Assembly: GCF_030272615.1 (NCBI RefSeq) | Contig: NC_081405.1 | Location: 315,646,041 to 315,710,040, forward strand | Source: Cryptomeria japonica | Taxonomy: Eukaryota; Streptophyta; Pinopsida; Cupressales; Cupressaceae | Length of the DNA: 64,000 bases | Direction: 5' to 3' | Shown: piece after piece, positions 1 through 10,830 of the stretch | How the letters are laid out: each line of letters starts with the position of its first letter | How positions within the stretch are numbered: the first letter of the stretch is position 1 | The notes under the pieces: model-generated | What the model saw: only the letters and a program-made list of their open reading frames with translations | Told to the model about the DNA's origin: nothing | Database searches by the model: none | Position numbers and translations under genes: made by a program

Positions 1-2520
1 TTCATCCATAGCAAGCTTCCAGGCATGATGATTTAAGGCTTCTTCAACATTGCAAGGTTCAGTTTCAATGAGATTACACATTAAAGAAACGTAGTTGGAA
101 AATACCTGAGGTCTCTTAGTTTCACGGAAGGTACCACTTGGAGCAGCAAATCTCTCAGCTTCTTGAATGGTGTTTCTTACCCAGAGTGGCCTCTTTTTGG
201 TAACAACAATGTCACTAGGAATATCAGTGGGATTCATGGGTTTTGGAGGATCATCATGATCATCTTGAGGTGGAGGTTCAACTTGCTTCCTCTGAATCTC
301 AGGGTTAGTATCAACATCTATATTTTGATTATCATTAGATTCATCAATAACACAAGAACCTTTCGATTTCTTAAAAGCAATGTCTTCTTCAAATTTAACA
401 TCCCTACTTACCTCAACGTACCTTTGACCTGGGATGTAAATCCTGAATGCCTTGGAGGATTCACTGTATCCGACTAGCATGCCTTTCTTTCCGGAGGGTT
501 CCAACTTTGATCGTTTTTCCTTGGGCACATGAACATAGACGGGACTTCCAAAGATTCTGAGGTGGCTAATGTCTGGTTTGGATCCTGTGAAGGCTTCTTC
601 CGGGGTCATGTTCTTTAGAGCACGGTGAGGACATCTGTTCTGGATGTATACTACTGTTCTAGAAGCCTCAGCCCATAGGAAGGTCTGCAAGTCCTGATCA
701 TGGATCATAGCCTTTGCAGCCTCCACAATGGTCCTATTCTTTCTTTCAGCAACACCATTTTGTTGAGGATTGTATGGGACACAAAACTCCCTCTTAATTC
801 CAGACTCAACACAAAAATCATGAAAGCTACCGGAGGTGTATTCACCTCCATTGTCAGATCTTAAACATTTGATTCTTTTACCAGAGAAGTTTTCAGTTAA
901 TGCTTTAAACTCCTTAAATTTACTTAAGACTTCATCAGATTCTTTAGATTTCAAGAAGTAGATCCAAGTTTTCCTAGAGAAATCATCTATGAAGATTACA
1001 TAATAAAGGAATCCACTAGGAGATGCTATAGACATAGGACCACATAAATCAGAGTGAACAAGTTCTAGTTTGTCTTTAGCTCTATTTTCACTTTTGTGAA
1101 ATGGACTTTTAACATTTTTACCAACAGCACAACCTTTACAAGAGTTATCATGAATTTGACTGAGTTTAGGCATACCTTTAACTAACCTTTCAATAGATGG
1201 AAGGGCTTGATAATGTAGATGACCAAGTCTTCTATGCCATAACTCATAGGATTCCGGAGCCTCATTAATGAGGGCTTGAATAGGGTTAGTGGAGAGCTTG
1301 TAAAGACTATCATATCTATGTCCAATTATACGAGCAGATTTAAAACTATCTTTCTTAGGCCAAGCAAGGACTTTTCCTTCAGAAAATGCAATTTGATAAC
1401 CTTTATCTTGTAGAGCAGAAATGGAAATTAGGTTTCTTTTAATTCCAGGAACAAACAATATATCACTGAGATGTAAGGAAATACCGGAATCTAATTTTAG
1501 AGAAGTAGAGCCAGAACCTCTTACCGAATAACGAGCGTCATCACCAATTACCACGTGAAGGCTAGAATCCTTTTCTACTAGGCCTGAAAGATGATCACAG
1601 TAACCTATGATGTGTCTGGAGGCACCACTGTCAATCAACCATGTATTGCTATCTGAAGGAACACTGCTAGATAGAGCGGAGATAAATAAGAAGTCATCAT
1701 TTTGTTCTGAGACTTCATTTAGGTTTGCTTCACTTTGGTTAGGGTTAAACTGACATTCCTTAGCATAGTGACCAAATTTGTCACATCTAAAGCATCGCAC
1801 ACGCGAAGTATCTCTTGGTTTCTTCCAAAGATGTTGGGAAAAAGATCTGGATTCCCTATTTCTTTTAGGATAGGGTTGCTTCCAATTTCCCCTTTTCTTG
1901 CATTGAGCTGCAAGGATGTGATGGTCATCTACATGGGGGCTCTTGGATTGACTCCTTGTGATAAGGCGAGACTCTTCTTGGATGCAATCATTCTTAAGGC
2001 GATCAAGTGAAGGTAACTCAGACCGACCACTTATGGTTTGGATAAATGACTCCCATGAGTGAGGTAGACCATTAAGGGCAATCATGACGAGATCTTTGTC
2101 TTCCATGTTATGGCCAATTAAACCTAGTTGATTCTTTAGTTCTAAAATTTTCATGAAGTAGGAAATAATAGAATCTTCTTTAGCCATTTTTATATTGAGT
2201 AGTTGTTGTCTTAACATAATTGCCCTACTAAGATTATTAACTTCATATGTACCTTGTAGATGGCTGAACATTTCCCTCGCAGTGGTGAATGAGGCAATAG
2301 AGGTGACGAGGTGGTCTTTGACTGAATCAATGAGAATCTTCCTGGCCTTGATAGCATGCTTTTTGAATTGTTTCAACTCAGCTGCATCCGAAGGTTCAAT
2401 TAGCTCTTTCGCTTCTATGAATTGGAGGAGATCTTCTTCCTCAAGAGCTAACTTGATTCGAACTTTCCATGCAGTAAAATTTAGATTCCCATCAAGCCTA
2501 TCTTCAACTTTCAGCCCCAT
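1..2520 (-). CDS. Ty1/copia Gag-Pol polyprotein, N-terminal 840 codons (runs off window)
   Basis: The minus-strand frame opens at the ATG complementary to 2518-2520 and I found no stop before the window edge, so the C-terminal reverse transcriptase and RNase H lie outside. In order: a copia-type Gag (start MGLKVEDRLDGNLNFTAW), a CCHC zinc knuckle at residues about 243-256 (CFRCDKFGHYAKEC), the protease active site DSG at about 297 (WLIDSGASRH), a GAG-pre-integrase segment (ELWHRRLGHLH, about 425-435), and the integrase core with D491, D556 and E592, giving the expected D-D-35-E spacing. Gag packages the RNA, the protease cleaves the polyprotein and the integrase inserts the cDNA. A frame this open suggests a recently active copy. 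The primer site and LTR lie immediately upstream. Codon phase was checked at the zinc knuckle, protease, integrase and window edge; family assignment is confident, lineage within copia is not resolved. Confidence 0.93.
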   Translation of the reverse strand, partial: MGLKVEDRLDGNLNFTAWKVRIKLALEEEDLLQFIEAKELIEPSDAAELKQFKKHAIKARKILIDSVKDHLVTSIASFTTAREMFSHLQGTYEVNNLSRAIMLRQQLLNIKMAKEDSIISYFMKILELKNQLGLIGHNMEDKDLVMIALNGLPHSWESFIQTISGRSELPSLDRLKNDCIQEESRLITRSQSKSPHVDDHHILAAQCKKRGNWKQPYPKRNRESRSFSQHLWKKPRDTSRVRCFRCDKFGHYAKECQFNPNQSEANLNEVSEQNDDFLFISALSSSVPSDSNTWLIDSGASRHIIGYCDHLSGLVEKDSSLHVVIGDDARYSVRGSGSTSLKLDSGISLHLSDILFVPGIKRNLISISALQDKGYQIAFSEGKVLAWPKKDSFKSARIIGHRYDSLYKLSTNPIQALINEAPESYELWHRRLGHLHYQALPSIERLVKGMPKLSQIHDNSCKGCAVGKNVKSPFHKSENRAKDKLELVHSDLCGPMSIASPSGFLYYVIFIDDFSRKTWIYFLKSKESDEVLSKFKEFKALTENFSGKRIKCLRSDNGGEYTSGSFHDFCVESGIKREFCVPYNPQQNGVAERKNRTIVEAAKAMIHDQDLQTFLWAEASRTVVYIQNRCPHRALKNMTPEEAFTGSKPDISHLRIFGSPVYVHVPKEKRSKLEPSGKKGMLVGYSESSKAFRIYIPGQRYVEVSRDVKFEEDIAFKKSKGSCVIDESNDNQNIDVDTNPEIQRKQVEPPPQDDHDDPPKPMNPTDIPSDIVVTKKRPLWVRNTIQEAERFAAPSGTFRETKRPQVFSNYVSLMCNLIETEPCNVEEALNHHAWKLAMDE

Positions 2521-2601
2521 TGACCTGATTTGCAAAAGCTACAGCAATCTGAAAATGAAAGTGTATTGAATTTTAAATCTGAAGATTGATCTAACCAATT
2601 A

Positions 2602-2613
2602 GCTCTGATACCA
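2602..2613 (-). promoter_or_regulatory. Primer-binding site for initiator tRNA-Met (copia element)
   Basis: On the minus strand this reads TGGTATCAGAGC, the usual complement of the 3' end of plant initiator tRNA-Met. It directly abuts the LTR starting at 2614 and lies about 80 bp upstream of the Gag ATG, so it fixes the LTR boundary and the orientation. Confidence 0.93.
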
Positions 2614-2982
2614 TGTTATTTTTAGTACTTTCAGATTGAATAAAACTCAGAAAATTAGAATTAGGTTAATTAATTTATATTTTTCCAGACTTTAAGCATA
2701 ATGAAGGAAATGAAATGCTAAAGACAATGCACAGTTACCCTGGGAAAACCTCCTAGGAGGAAAAACCCAGCCAAAGGATCCTTAGATCTGATTTATGATT
2801 TAGAATTCAATTGAGCATTACACACTTATCTGGAGTTGCAGCCACTATGAGGAAGGAATAGTTAGTTTACAGTTCTCCTTATCTGATCACAATCCTTTAA
2901 TGGAGTCTTCGATATTTTGATGATGATCTGCAGTCTCTAAAGGAGTTCGCTGCCCTCAATTTGAAGTCTGCTGCCAATTGAT

Positions 2983-3128
2983 CAAGTTCGCACTCTCCTA
3001 TTTTGGATCTGCTGCTACATATGAGGTTCGCTGTTCGCTATTTGGGATCTACTGTCAAGTTCGCACTCTCCTATTTTGGATCTGCTGCAACATATGAGGT
3101 TCGCTGTTTGCTGTTTGGGATCTACTGC
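2983..3128. repeat. 73-bp tandem duplication inside the copia LTR
   Basis: Two adjacent copies begin with CAAGTTCGCACTCTCC at 2983 and 3056. They differ at only a few positions, and a partial third similarity lies just upstream. Tandem duplication in U3 is common in LTR promoters and may multiply regulatory sites. Confidence 0.85.
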
Positions 3129-3350
3129 AATCCTTATGAAGTTTGCTGCCACCAAATAGAAGATTTGATATTGCTAAATGCATAAGTATGAGATTCGCTT
3201 TTCACTGAAGATTATTTCATCAACTTGAAGAACTTGATTGTGCTAATGAGAGGAAAATGTTGCATTTATAGGAGACATATGTTTCCCAAACATGTCGGCC
3301 TCCTTCATATTTTAATCCATATTACTTATTGATTTCCCTTTTAATTTACT

Positions 3351-3372
3351 TTGATAGGGTCGGCCCTATCAA
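3351..3372. promoter_or_regulatory. Near-perfect palindrome in the copia LTR U3
   Basis: Two 9-base arms, TTGATAGGG and CCCTATCAA, flank the four bases TCGG. It could be a dimeric protein site or a cruciform. The role is inferred only from symmetry. Confidence 0.55.
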
Positions 3373-3447
3373 GGAGGCGAGTTTAGTTTGAGTGTGGCGT
3401 GCAATCCTTAGTGTTGTGAGGTAATAGGTCTAGCTCTATATTAAGGG

Positions 3448-3486
3448 GGCGGATTCCAATGTTGCCCAAGGCAATTGGAATCCGCC
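3448..3486. other. Hairpin at the outer end of the copia LTR
   Basis: The arms GGCGGATTCCAA and TTGGAATCCGCC enclose a second short stem (TTGCC/GGCAA) around a 3-base loop, with a 2-base bulge. It lies 20 bases inside the U3 terminus at 3506. Similar terminal hairpins occur in three other LTR-like ends in this window. Confidence 0.8.
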
Positions 3487-3506
3487 AGCCCTAATTACAA
3501 CCAACA

Positions 3507-6500
3507 GAGACTGCTTCAAATAATAGATAAGTTTTCCTATTTGTAAACTAAATGTTCAGTTCCATGTTTAATAAAACCATTATGTCGGAACAAAAATAAT
3601 TCTTTGTGGAAGTTACTATTTAAAATTGCACTTCTTACATCCATTTGTGAAGAAGCCAATTCATTTGTCCTTGCTAAGGATAGGACTGACTTAAATGTGG
3701 GCGTTTTAGCTACAGGAGCAAAAGTTTCAGTCTAGTTTAATCCTAAATTACTGGTTCAGTTTCAGGTACATTGGTATTAATGACAATTTTTTGGGGGGGT
3801 TTGGTTTGTTTCTAGTACATCTTTACAAAAATGTAAGTCATAAATATATACATGCAGCCTATAAACATTGATTAAGTTCAGAATACCACATAGCATGCAC
3901 TTAATAAACAAAACTACCATGAATTAGAAATACTAATTTGATGTCAATTTTCAAACTTGAATGCCAATGCTATGTATTCATTGTTCAATATTAAATTAAT
4001 AAAATCGGCAATGAGCATCATATGGATCTTCATAAAAATTATGAGGATGATCATCAACGTTAGATGTTATAGGTAGATTAGAAGAACCGCAAGGAGTGCC
4101 ATTGGCACTCACATTAAAAGTATGCTGGCTATTTGACTCCAAAAAAGTAGATTGATTGTTGGGCAGCAGCGGCATCGAAGTCAGCTTCCTCTGGTTCTAT
4201 ATTGCACAACTTTGTTGCCCTATTTTATTGTGCAAATGAAGGTGCAAGTTGGAATACATGTCTACTAACCCAGCCCTTTTTGATGCCCAATTGGTTGTGC
4301 TTTATTGACAAGATGAAGATGTATGTACTCAAATTTTGCTTGGATGGAGATGAATTGACAACACGTTGAGTTGAAGTTAGACAGTTAGAGTCATTAATTT
4401 ATAATGTATAAATCAAACTTCAAACTTGAAAAAACTTTAAAAAAAATGAAAGCTAGAAATTGAAATTCAGATAAGTTATAAGTAAAAAATAAAATACATA
4501 CTTGCGATAAAACTTTGATCATGAGAGTTGTAGGTGTTGGAATATGTTTGGCTATGGAAGTGACACCAATCGCGAGCATCCTTCTTATATTTTTAATTGT
4601 GAGTGGAAATGCTTTGACCATTGGAGTGTAAAAGATCAGTGAACTTCTTTGTAACTACATCCTTCACATTACGATTAGGGAAGAGTCTAGCGGAGCCCTT
4701 TTCTAATTTCCACATTTCTATATGGTACAATCCTCTTTGACAAATAAAGCACCTTTTTGTGGTAACATTTTGGAGGCTAAGGATAACTGCTTTGCTTGCT
4801 TCCTCTTGCTCTCTAATATATTTCAAGAATCTTGTTTGGGCAATTTTTGATGCACATGCTAGAAATGGTGCACAAATGGGCTTTCACTCAATTCTATGAG
4901 CTAAGTGTATTTGACCTCAAACCCATTTTAAATCCAAATATATCCCTACTACTTGGAACTTGTGTTATGCCAACATACTTCCACAAGAGTGAATCGGGGT
5001 CGTTTTGAATTGGGATTGGCCCTCAAAGCTAGAAGTAGCTGCCATTGCAAATGTAGAAGAATGAAAAACAAAACAAAATAGTTTGTTTGTAGAAGGGGAA
5101 AAAACCAAAAAAAAAACTTACTTCTAAGGTTGGTATGCCTACTCCTATGAATCTACTACAAGCACGACATACAAAATAAGGATGCGAAACAATTTCATTA
5201 ATAATCCTTATATGGTGGAGGCGGCATACCGAGCCAACCGAAATACAAAAAGCTTTCACATACAAAAGCATAAACCTTAAACATTAAAAGACACTACAAC
5301 CATCAAATTTTTGTTGTTACGTGCCAAAACCAACATAGATAGCACAACCATAATGACATCTTATCAAGAAAGTTGAGAGTCTCCACTAGTTCACATTGGG
5401 TCAATTTGGAGCCATTCTCCACCAATCGTATGCTCCTTTTCTTAAAAGCCATTGTTTGAGCCATAGACACTTAGGTCTCCTCTACCGCCTCTAACCCATT
5501 GAATTTAATATCTTTTATCACCTTGGCTCCCTTGTTTGAGGTTGCAGTAGCTTCTCGTTCTTTAGCCATTTGAACGTGTGGCCACTTGTAATCTCAGGTA
5601 GACCTTTTTAGTGCGAAACAACCATATTCTTATTAATCATATGTAGATCTTGTCAAAATCCCACTAAGGTGTTTAGGTCTCAAATAAAATCTCATATCTC
5701 CTCTTGCATTGCCTTGTTTCCTACTCCCAACCCACTCACCATTCCTTGCCCAAAACCATGCACTCATGGGGGACACTTTTCTTCAATCATGGATTTTGAC
5801 ACTTCATACAACTGGTCCATTGCATTTAAAGGTTTCACAAGAAGTTGCAATAGGCTATCCCTTACATTTGCCAATTGAATTGCTGCCACCAATTTAGCCT
5901 TAAAGTCTTCCAAAATGGATGCTTGTGTGTGTAGCATCCCATTGTGTTCAATGCTGTCATTGCCCAATATATATTTGATTACCTTTAGGCTGAAAAGTCT
6001 TCTTGGATTTATGATTAGAGATTCACCCTTGTTGGAGAGGGTCCCTAGACTGCCTCTTTCAACCGTGATAAATATTAAAACTATCAACCACAAAATCGAC
6101 ACAAGAAACCATTGAAGAAAGGAATATGATAATCTAGTAGCAAATGATGAACATGCTATAATAGGTCATACCCCTAAGTTCTAAAATATAAACTTGTAGC
6201 ACTCATCCTTCTTGTTAATTATGTGATATGCCTCAAAGCTCTTTCATCCTTAACATGTTTGACATGCATAAATCTTTTGCTATCCATCATCCACCACATG
6301 CAAGGGTTATCTATTAATCATGATACACTTATAGGGGAAGGAAAGGATAACATTCATGCAAGGCAGCAGATCTTTTGCAATAAGCTTAGACCACACCATT
6401 CATCAATACCGTGACTTTCAATGGCAAAAAAATTAGACAGTTCTACATCCTTGTTTACAAAAATGCTGTTCTATTTTGCTTTCTATAGCAATGGACTACG

Positions 6501-7146
6501 TTGACCTTTTGTTAAATTTACTTTTGAAGTTAGTTTTCTTCCAGCACTAGCAAGTTTCCACTTAGGGAAAAGAGCTTTTTCAAAGCATTTGTCACTATTG
6601 ACAAATCTCCCTCAACTATTAGGTTATGAGTACACTGCCATCATTTTAATAGACCTTCCCATGAAACTTTGTTATTTGTTTAATGCCCTAGATAACGAGG
6701 TCTACCAAAATCAAAGGTTCTTGAAGAGTCCCAAAACATATATTCGGCCCCAATTGGGGTTTGAGATTGCCTTAAGGGTACCATTGAAGTTGAGCTTTCC
6801 CCCTTCTCAAGGAGCTTTCTTTTTCTCCTTTCTTCTATGATTCTTAGGAATAACTAACCCATTAGTGAAAGAATACGATGCCCTTATTATATTGTCCCTA
6901 TATCTTCACTAGAGACATTCAATAAAACAAAATTGGAAAGACAGGACCTTGTAGTACTCCTTGCCTTATTATTAATTTGTAGCTAGTCTTTGTTTGTCAT
7001 GCCATAGGGTTTTAGATCAAGCATGCAACCCATTTATCTCTCCTCATTCAAGTGATCTTCCATTTAAATTTTTCATAACCCAAATTTACCCATTAAGTTT
7101 AGCAATTTCTTTACTAAGGGTGCTTGCCATCTTGGAAATTAGATTT
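3507..7146. other. AT-rich spacer with no identifiable gene
   Basis: I see no supported gene here. Short minus-strand frames at about 4593-4826 (CFICQRG segment), 5029-5271 and 5764-6102 look weakly coding. They could be scraps of one decayed minus-strand mobile-element gene, but I do not recognise the family, and stops and frame changes separate them. No LTR ends, terminal inverted repeats or tandem arrays stood out. Confidence 0.5.
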
Positions 7147-8045
7147 CAACCCGTTGATGTGTATTTCGTACACGACCAAACACAGAATAAAATACCTAAA
7201 GGTACCTTATCCTCTCTTGAGCAAAGTTTCCCGACTGCTGAAGATCTCGCCGAAGGATCAGTCGAGGCAACTCCAAGGTTCTTGTATGTAGGTTTTCTAC
7301 TCATGGATAAGCTCTTTGTGGTATGATGTGATTTTGCTAGAATCACAAGGGGACTTACACTTGACGACTAAACATCTGATTTGCTTTGAACATTGTTGGA
7401 ACACAGGATTTCACTAACCTAGATTTTGAAAAAAAAAAGGAAAAGGAGGAGAGCGAGGGAAGGATCTAATTCTGACACTAAGAATGTAGGAGCAATGAAT
7501 GACCTTTGATGAAATTCTAACTAAGTCTTGTTTTGACATCCCAGGACCATCTCCACAAGGTTAGTGCGATCTTCGGAGGAAAACTTTATGATGTTCAGAT
7601 CATCGCTACAGGAATAGACACCATCAGGCTGATGCATATCAGAGAAGAAGCGGCAATTGAAGTTAAGCTTAAGCTGAATGATTCCAGTTGACTACACAAG
7701 GCAAGTCTGCAATCAACAAACTGCTAGTAGTATGGATATACGAATTTCACCATCAATCAAACACATTTCTTCCCCTCATCTAATAACATGAAATCAAATA
7801 TGAGAAGTATAGAGACCATGCAAATTGTTGAATCGACCCATAAATTTCACCATTTCTTCAATGAAGTTTTACAAGTCTTTTACAACAACGTCTTGGCAAC
7901 AATCTTTGCCTTCTCTCTCTACTCTACTTTAATTGCTATTCTATCAACTGACTATTCACTATTTCTAACTATTCACCTTCTAACTACTATTGACTAACTA
8001 TTCTCTATCAACCCCCTATTAGCCTTTACAAATGAAGAGCCAGGG

Positions 8046-8054
8046 CTTATATAG
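8046..8054 (-). promoter_or_regulatory. TATA box of the solo LTR
   Basis: The minus strand reads CTATATAAG, identical to the motif at 39778-39786 of the plus-strand relative. The array of hairpins lies upstream in both, so the array sits in the U3 promoter region. Confidence 0.65.
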
Positions 8055-8347
8055 TGTCCTCCATACAATTCAATGGCTCAAATCAATTTGAGATTAATGG
8101 TCGAGATTTTACAATGAAAACCTTAATTAGGGTTTGTTACAACAACTCAATTCTGACCAATGAAATGATTGCATTATTTGGACACGTCTTCTCTGGAATA
8201 TTCGACCAATGGAGAACCGGGGTAGGTACATCGAAGTTTGTGCCATCTCCCATGAGTCAGGTACATTGAATCTGGACATGCTGAAGTGGACCAACCCGAC
8301 TGGAGGAGTGATGACTGGGATGCCACCTTGCCTTTCCTTCAAATGTT

Positions 8348-8463
8348 GGACTGGAAGAGGTCGTCCTTGATGAGGCTGGTTGGAGAAGGTCGTCCTTGAT
8401 GAGGTTGGGCTGGAGAAGGTCGTCCTTGTTGATGCTGGGCTGGAGAAAGTCGTCCTTGTCCTG
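8348..8463. repeat. Short tandem repeat, about 33-36 bp x 4, in the solo LTR
   Basis: Four copies of a unit containing GGTCGTCCTTG, each followed by a variable GATGAGGCTGG-like tail, lie between the hairpin array and the TATA box. A minus-strand frame across them gives repeated DDLLQP, but there is no other sign of coding. Confidence 0.8.
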
Positions 8464-8613
8464 GTCTTCTTTCATCTGCCAAAACACAACAAAAGATGAT
8501 TAAGGACACATGATAAATTCATTTCAACATAGCATTTCCTACCTTAAATCATCAACAAGAAGATATCAAAATGAAGTTTGCTTAAAATCCTTTCCAAGGA
8601 CAGGCTCCATAAG

Positions 8614-9675
8614 AATTTCGCCCTGGACCCTTTGGAAGGGTCAGGGGTGAATTTTGCATTCCTGGCTCAAATTCTTCTCACCTTGTGATCATACTTGCTT
8701 AGATACATGCCCAAGGACGTCCTCATTCTCAACCAACACCAAGCTTGATGTAAATTTGGGGCAAAAATGGAAGTTTTAAGAATTTCGCTCTGGACCCTTT
8801 GGAAGGGTCAGGAGCGATTTTCTCTTCTTGTAGCTCATTTTTGATCGTTCCAACTTCAATCGACCTCACAAAGCTAGGAAATATCTTTCTTCTTTCACCC
8901 AATCTAAGTTTGATTTCGTTTTGCAAGGCAGAATAGGAGATTTTAGGATTTTCGCCCTGGACCCTCAGGAAGGGTCAGGAGCGAATATCCTCCTTTGGCC
9001 TAAAATCATCACTTTTGGAAACCAACATCAAGTCAAAGGTCGTCTCAAGGGCATTTCTTACCTTAATCAAGCCTTGTCTTAGCATAAATTTGAAAGGAAT
9101 GGGTAGGTTTTAGGATTTTCGCTCTGGACCCTTTGGAAGGGTCAGGAGCGAAAATCTTGGTTTAGGGCTATCTTGCCATCCTTCCAACTTCAAATCACTT
9201 CCAAGGCATAGAACATCTTGTCTTTCTCCTTCCCATGGTATAAAAACCAAAATCTTATCTTGAATTGCAAGGAAAAAGGGGAATTTTAGAAATTTCGCTC
9301 TGGACCCTTTGGAAGGGTCAGGAGCGAAATTTTCATTAGGCTTCAAAATTTGCATTCTTGGCAACCAAAATCCACTCTAAGGCAATCCAAATGCCTTCTC
9401 ACACGCTTGTCCTAGCTTGGCCTTGCCCAAAATTTTGAAAAAACAATGTTTTCAAGGATTTTCGCTCTGGACCCTTTGGAAGGGTCAGGAGCGAAAATAT
9501 TGTCTAGGCTCAATTCCCTCATCATTCATGGTCTTTAACAACTTAAAGTCATTCTTAAGGGCATGCTCATCTTGATTTTGCCTCATCCCACACTTGACCT
9601 AGCAAAAAACTTGATAGCAAAAGAGGTTTTGAGAAAATTCGCTCTGGACCCTTTGGAAGGGTCAGGAGCGAAATT
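8614..9675 (-). repeat. Array of seven hairpin repeats (solo LTR copy)
   Basis: Each repeat carries an inverted repeat with outer arms resembling TTTCGCTC and GAGCGAAA and inner arms GACCC and GGGTC around a loop of about 7 bases. Using the first G of GGACCC as anchor on the plus strand, copies lie at 8625, 8792, 8959, 9126, 9302, 9469 and 9646. The spacings are 167, 167, 167, 176, 167 and 177 bp. The sequence between hairpins varies strongly while the hairpin is conserved. Confidence 0.9.
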
Positions 9676-10215
9676 TGACTTTTTGAACTCTCCGTCAGGA
9701 TCATTTTATGGAATATAACATTTAAGTATAATACTTTAAGTTATATTCCATATATACTTTCAGGATGTTTAAGAGTGGTTTCGGACCTCCAGGAGTTATA
9801 TTGCAAAATCTAGTTTTTGGAGGATTCTTCAGTTTTCCAGACTTAGTCAAATTTCAGGATCAGGACATTCCAGACTTAGCCAAATTTCAGGGTTAGGGCA
9901 TTCTAGACTTAGCCAAATTTCAGGGCATTTGAAGATCAGGATGACATTCTAGACTTCATCACTCACCAACTGGACCTAACTCAGACCTTCAAGGATGATA
10001 CCCACTCACAAAGCAAGACACAATTAGCAACAAGCGCAAAACCAGGCCCTAAAGAAGATTCTCAAAGAAACCCTAACTTGGAGCACCTGCTGACTCCCCT
10101 GGCACAAGCAAAGCCTACCATCCTATTGATCTCCTGGCGACACTCAAAATGCAAAGGCTAATAGACAAACCCTAAACACCTAGAAAGCAAACCCCAGAAA
10201 GCAAAAAGCAAGGGT

Positions 10216-10232
10216 CCCCATTTGCAATGGGG
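10216..10232. other. Terminal hairpin of the solo LTR
   Basis: Arms CCCCATT and AATGGGG around a 3-base loop, 23 bases from the U3 end at 10255. The same arms occur at 36035-36050 in the plus-strand relative. Confidence 0.75.
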
Positions 10233-10260
10233 CGATGTGTGAATACATCACAACACAACC

Positions 10261-10585
10261 ACACAAAGCTCCCACTGAAAACAAAGATTTACATGTAGAG
10301 AGAATGTTGTCTCCTTAATTGGTCAAGCAAAAACCAAGCTTTGTTTCCTAATGTTAAAGAAACTAGGCTAATCATTTATTTAGGAACAATATAATTTATT
10401 TACAAATCAGCAACACATGAAATAAATTACCTATATAGCACCAGTAACTATATGAACATTGTTTTTTGATTACAAATACGATGGGAATTTAACTTGTTCT
10501 AAAATTGTTATATGGCCTGATTTTGGACAAATTTTGGACAAATTTTGGTAGTAGTTTGATGCCATTATTACAAAAAGTAATGACA
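10261..10585. other. Spacer between solo LTR and chromovirus
   Basis: AT-rich, with no coding frame. It is contiguous with 22653 onward once the chromovirus and one copy of its target duplication are removed, and may be part of a decayed copia LTR whose other half lies at 22653-22870. Confidence 0.45.
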
Positions 10586-10671
10586 GAGAATGTAATAACC
10601 CACCAAAATTGATCCAACAAAAATTGAGTATATTTTTTTTTCTTTATTACGTTTTATTCAATTGCATACTC

Positions 10672-10830
10672 TGGGCATCCATCCAAATAGGACTGGGCAT
10701 TCATCCATTCGGGATGAGCTTCTAACCATACGGGTTAGGCAGTTGTCCATACGGGACGTAAATTTCATCTATCAAATACGGGATAGGCATCTACCCATAC
10801 AGGGTAGGCATCCATCCAAACGGGATAGGA
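10672..10830. repeat. Tandem repeat of 20-25 bp, about 7 copies, in the chromovirus LTR
   Basis: Degenerate units of the form GGCATCCATCCAAACGGGAT follow one another. The same block is at 19137-19295 in the other LTR. In the element's own orientation it lies near the U5 end. Confidence 0.8.

Larger units (their letters stand above)
2614..3506 (-). repeat. 5' LTR of the minus-strand copia element (893 bp)
   Basis: The LTR is bounded by the primer site on the left and by CCAACA on the right. Read on the minus strand it starts TGTTGG and ends AATAACA, with the usual TG...CA ends. The partner LTR is outside the window, so target duplications cannot be checked. It contains a 73-bp tandem duplication and two strong inverted repeats near its U3 end, listed separately. 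Confidence 0.85.
7152..10255 (-). mobile_element. Solo LTR (about 3.1 kb) of a hairpin-array retroelement, TSD CAACC
   Basis: Read on the minus strand it begins TGTTGTGATGTATTC at 10255 and ends ACACATCAACG at 7152, so the ends form an extended imperfect inverted repeat. The 5-bp direct repeat CAACC flanks it at 7147-7151 and 10256-10260, the signature of LTR insertion. No internal region or second LTR is present, so it is a solo LTR left by LTR-LTR recombination. Its U3 holds seven hairpin repeats, then short tandem repeats and a TATA box at 8046-8054. Its last 0.6 kb resembles the LTR end at 46000-46649 (shared GCCTTGTGT.GTCAACT and terminal ACACATCAAC), while its hairpins match the array at 36.5-39.2 kb. 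Confidence 0.82.

Noticed and set aside
4394-6102. Several minus-strand ORFs of 75-112 residues
   Set aside because: Composition hints at old coding sequence, but there are no motifs or family match and the frames are separated by stops. Not reported as a gene.
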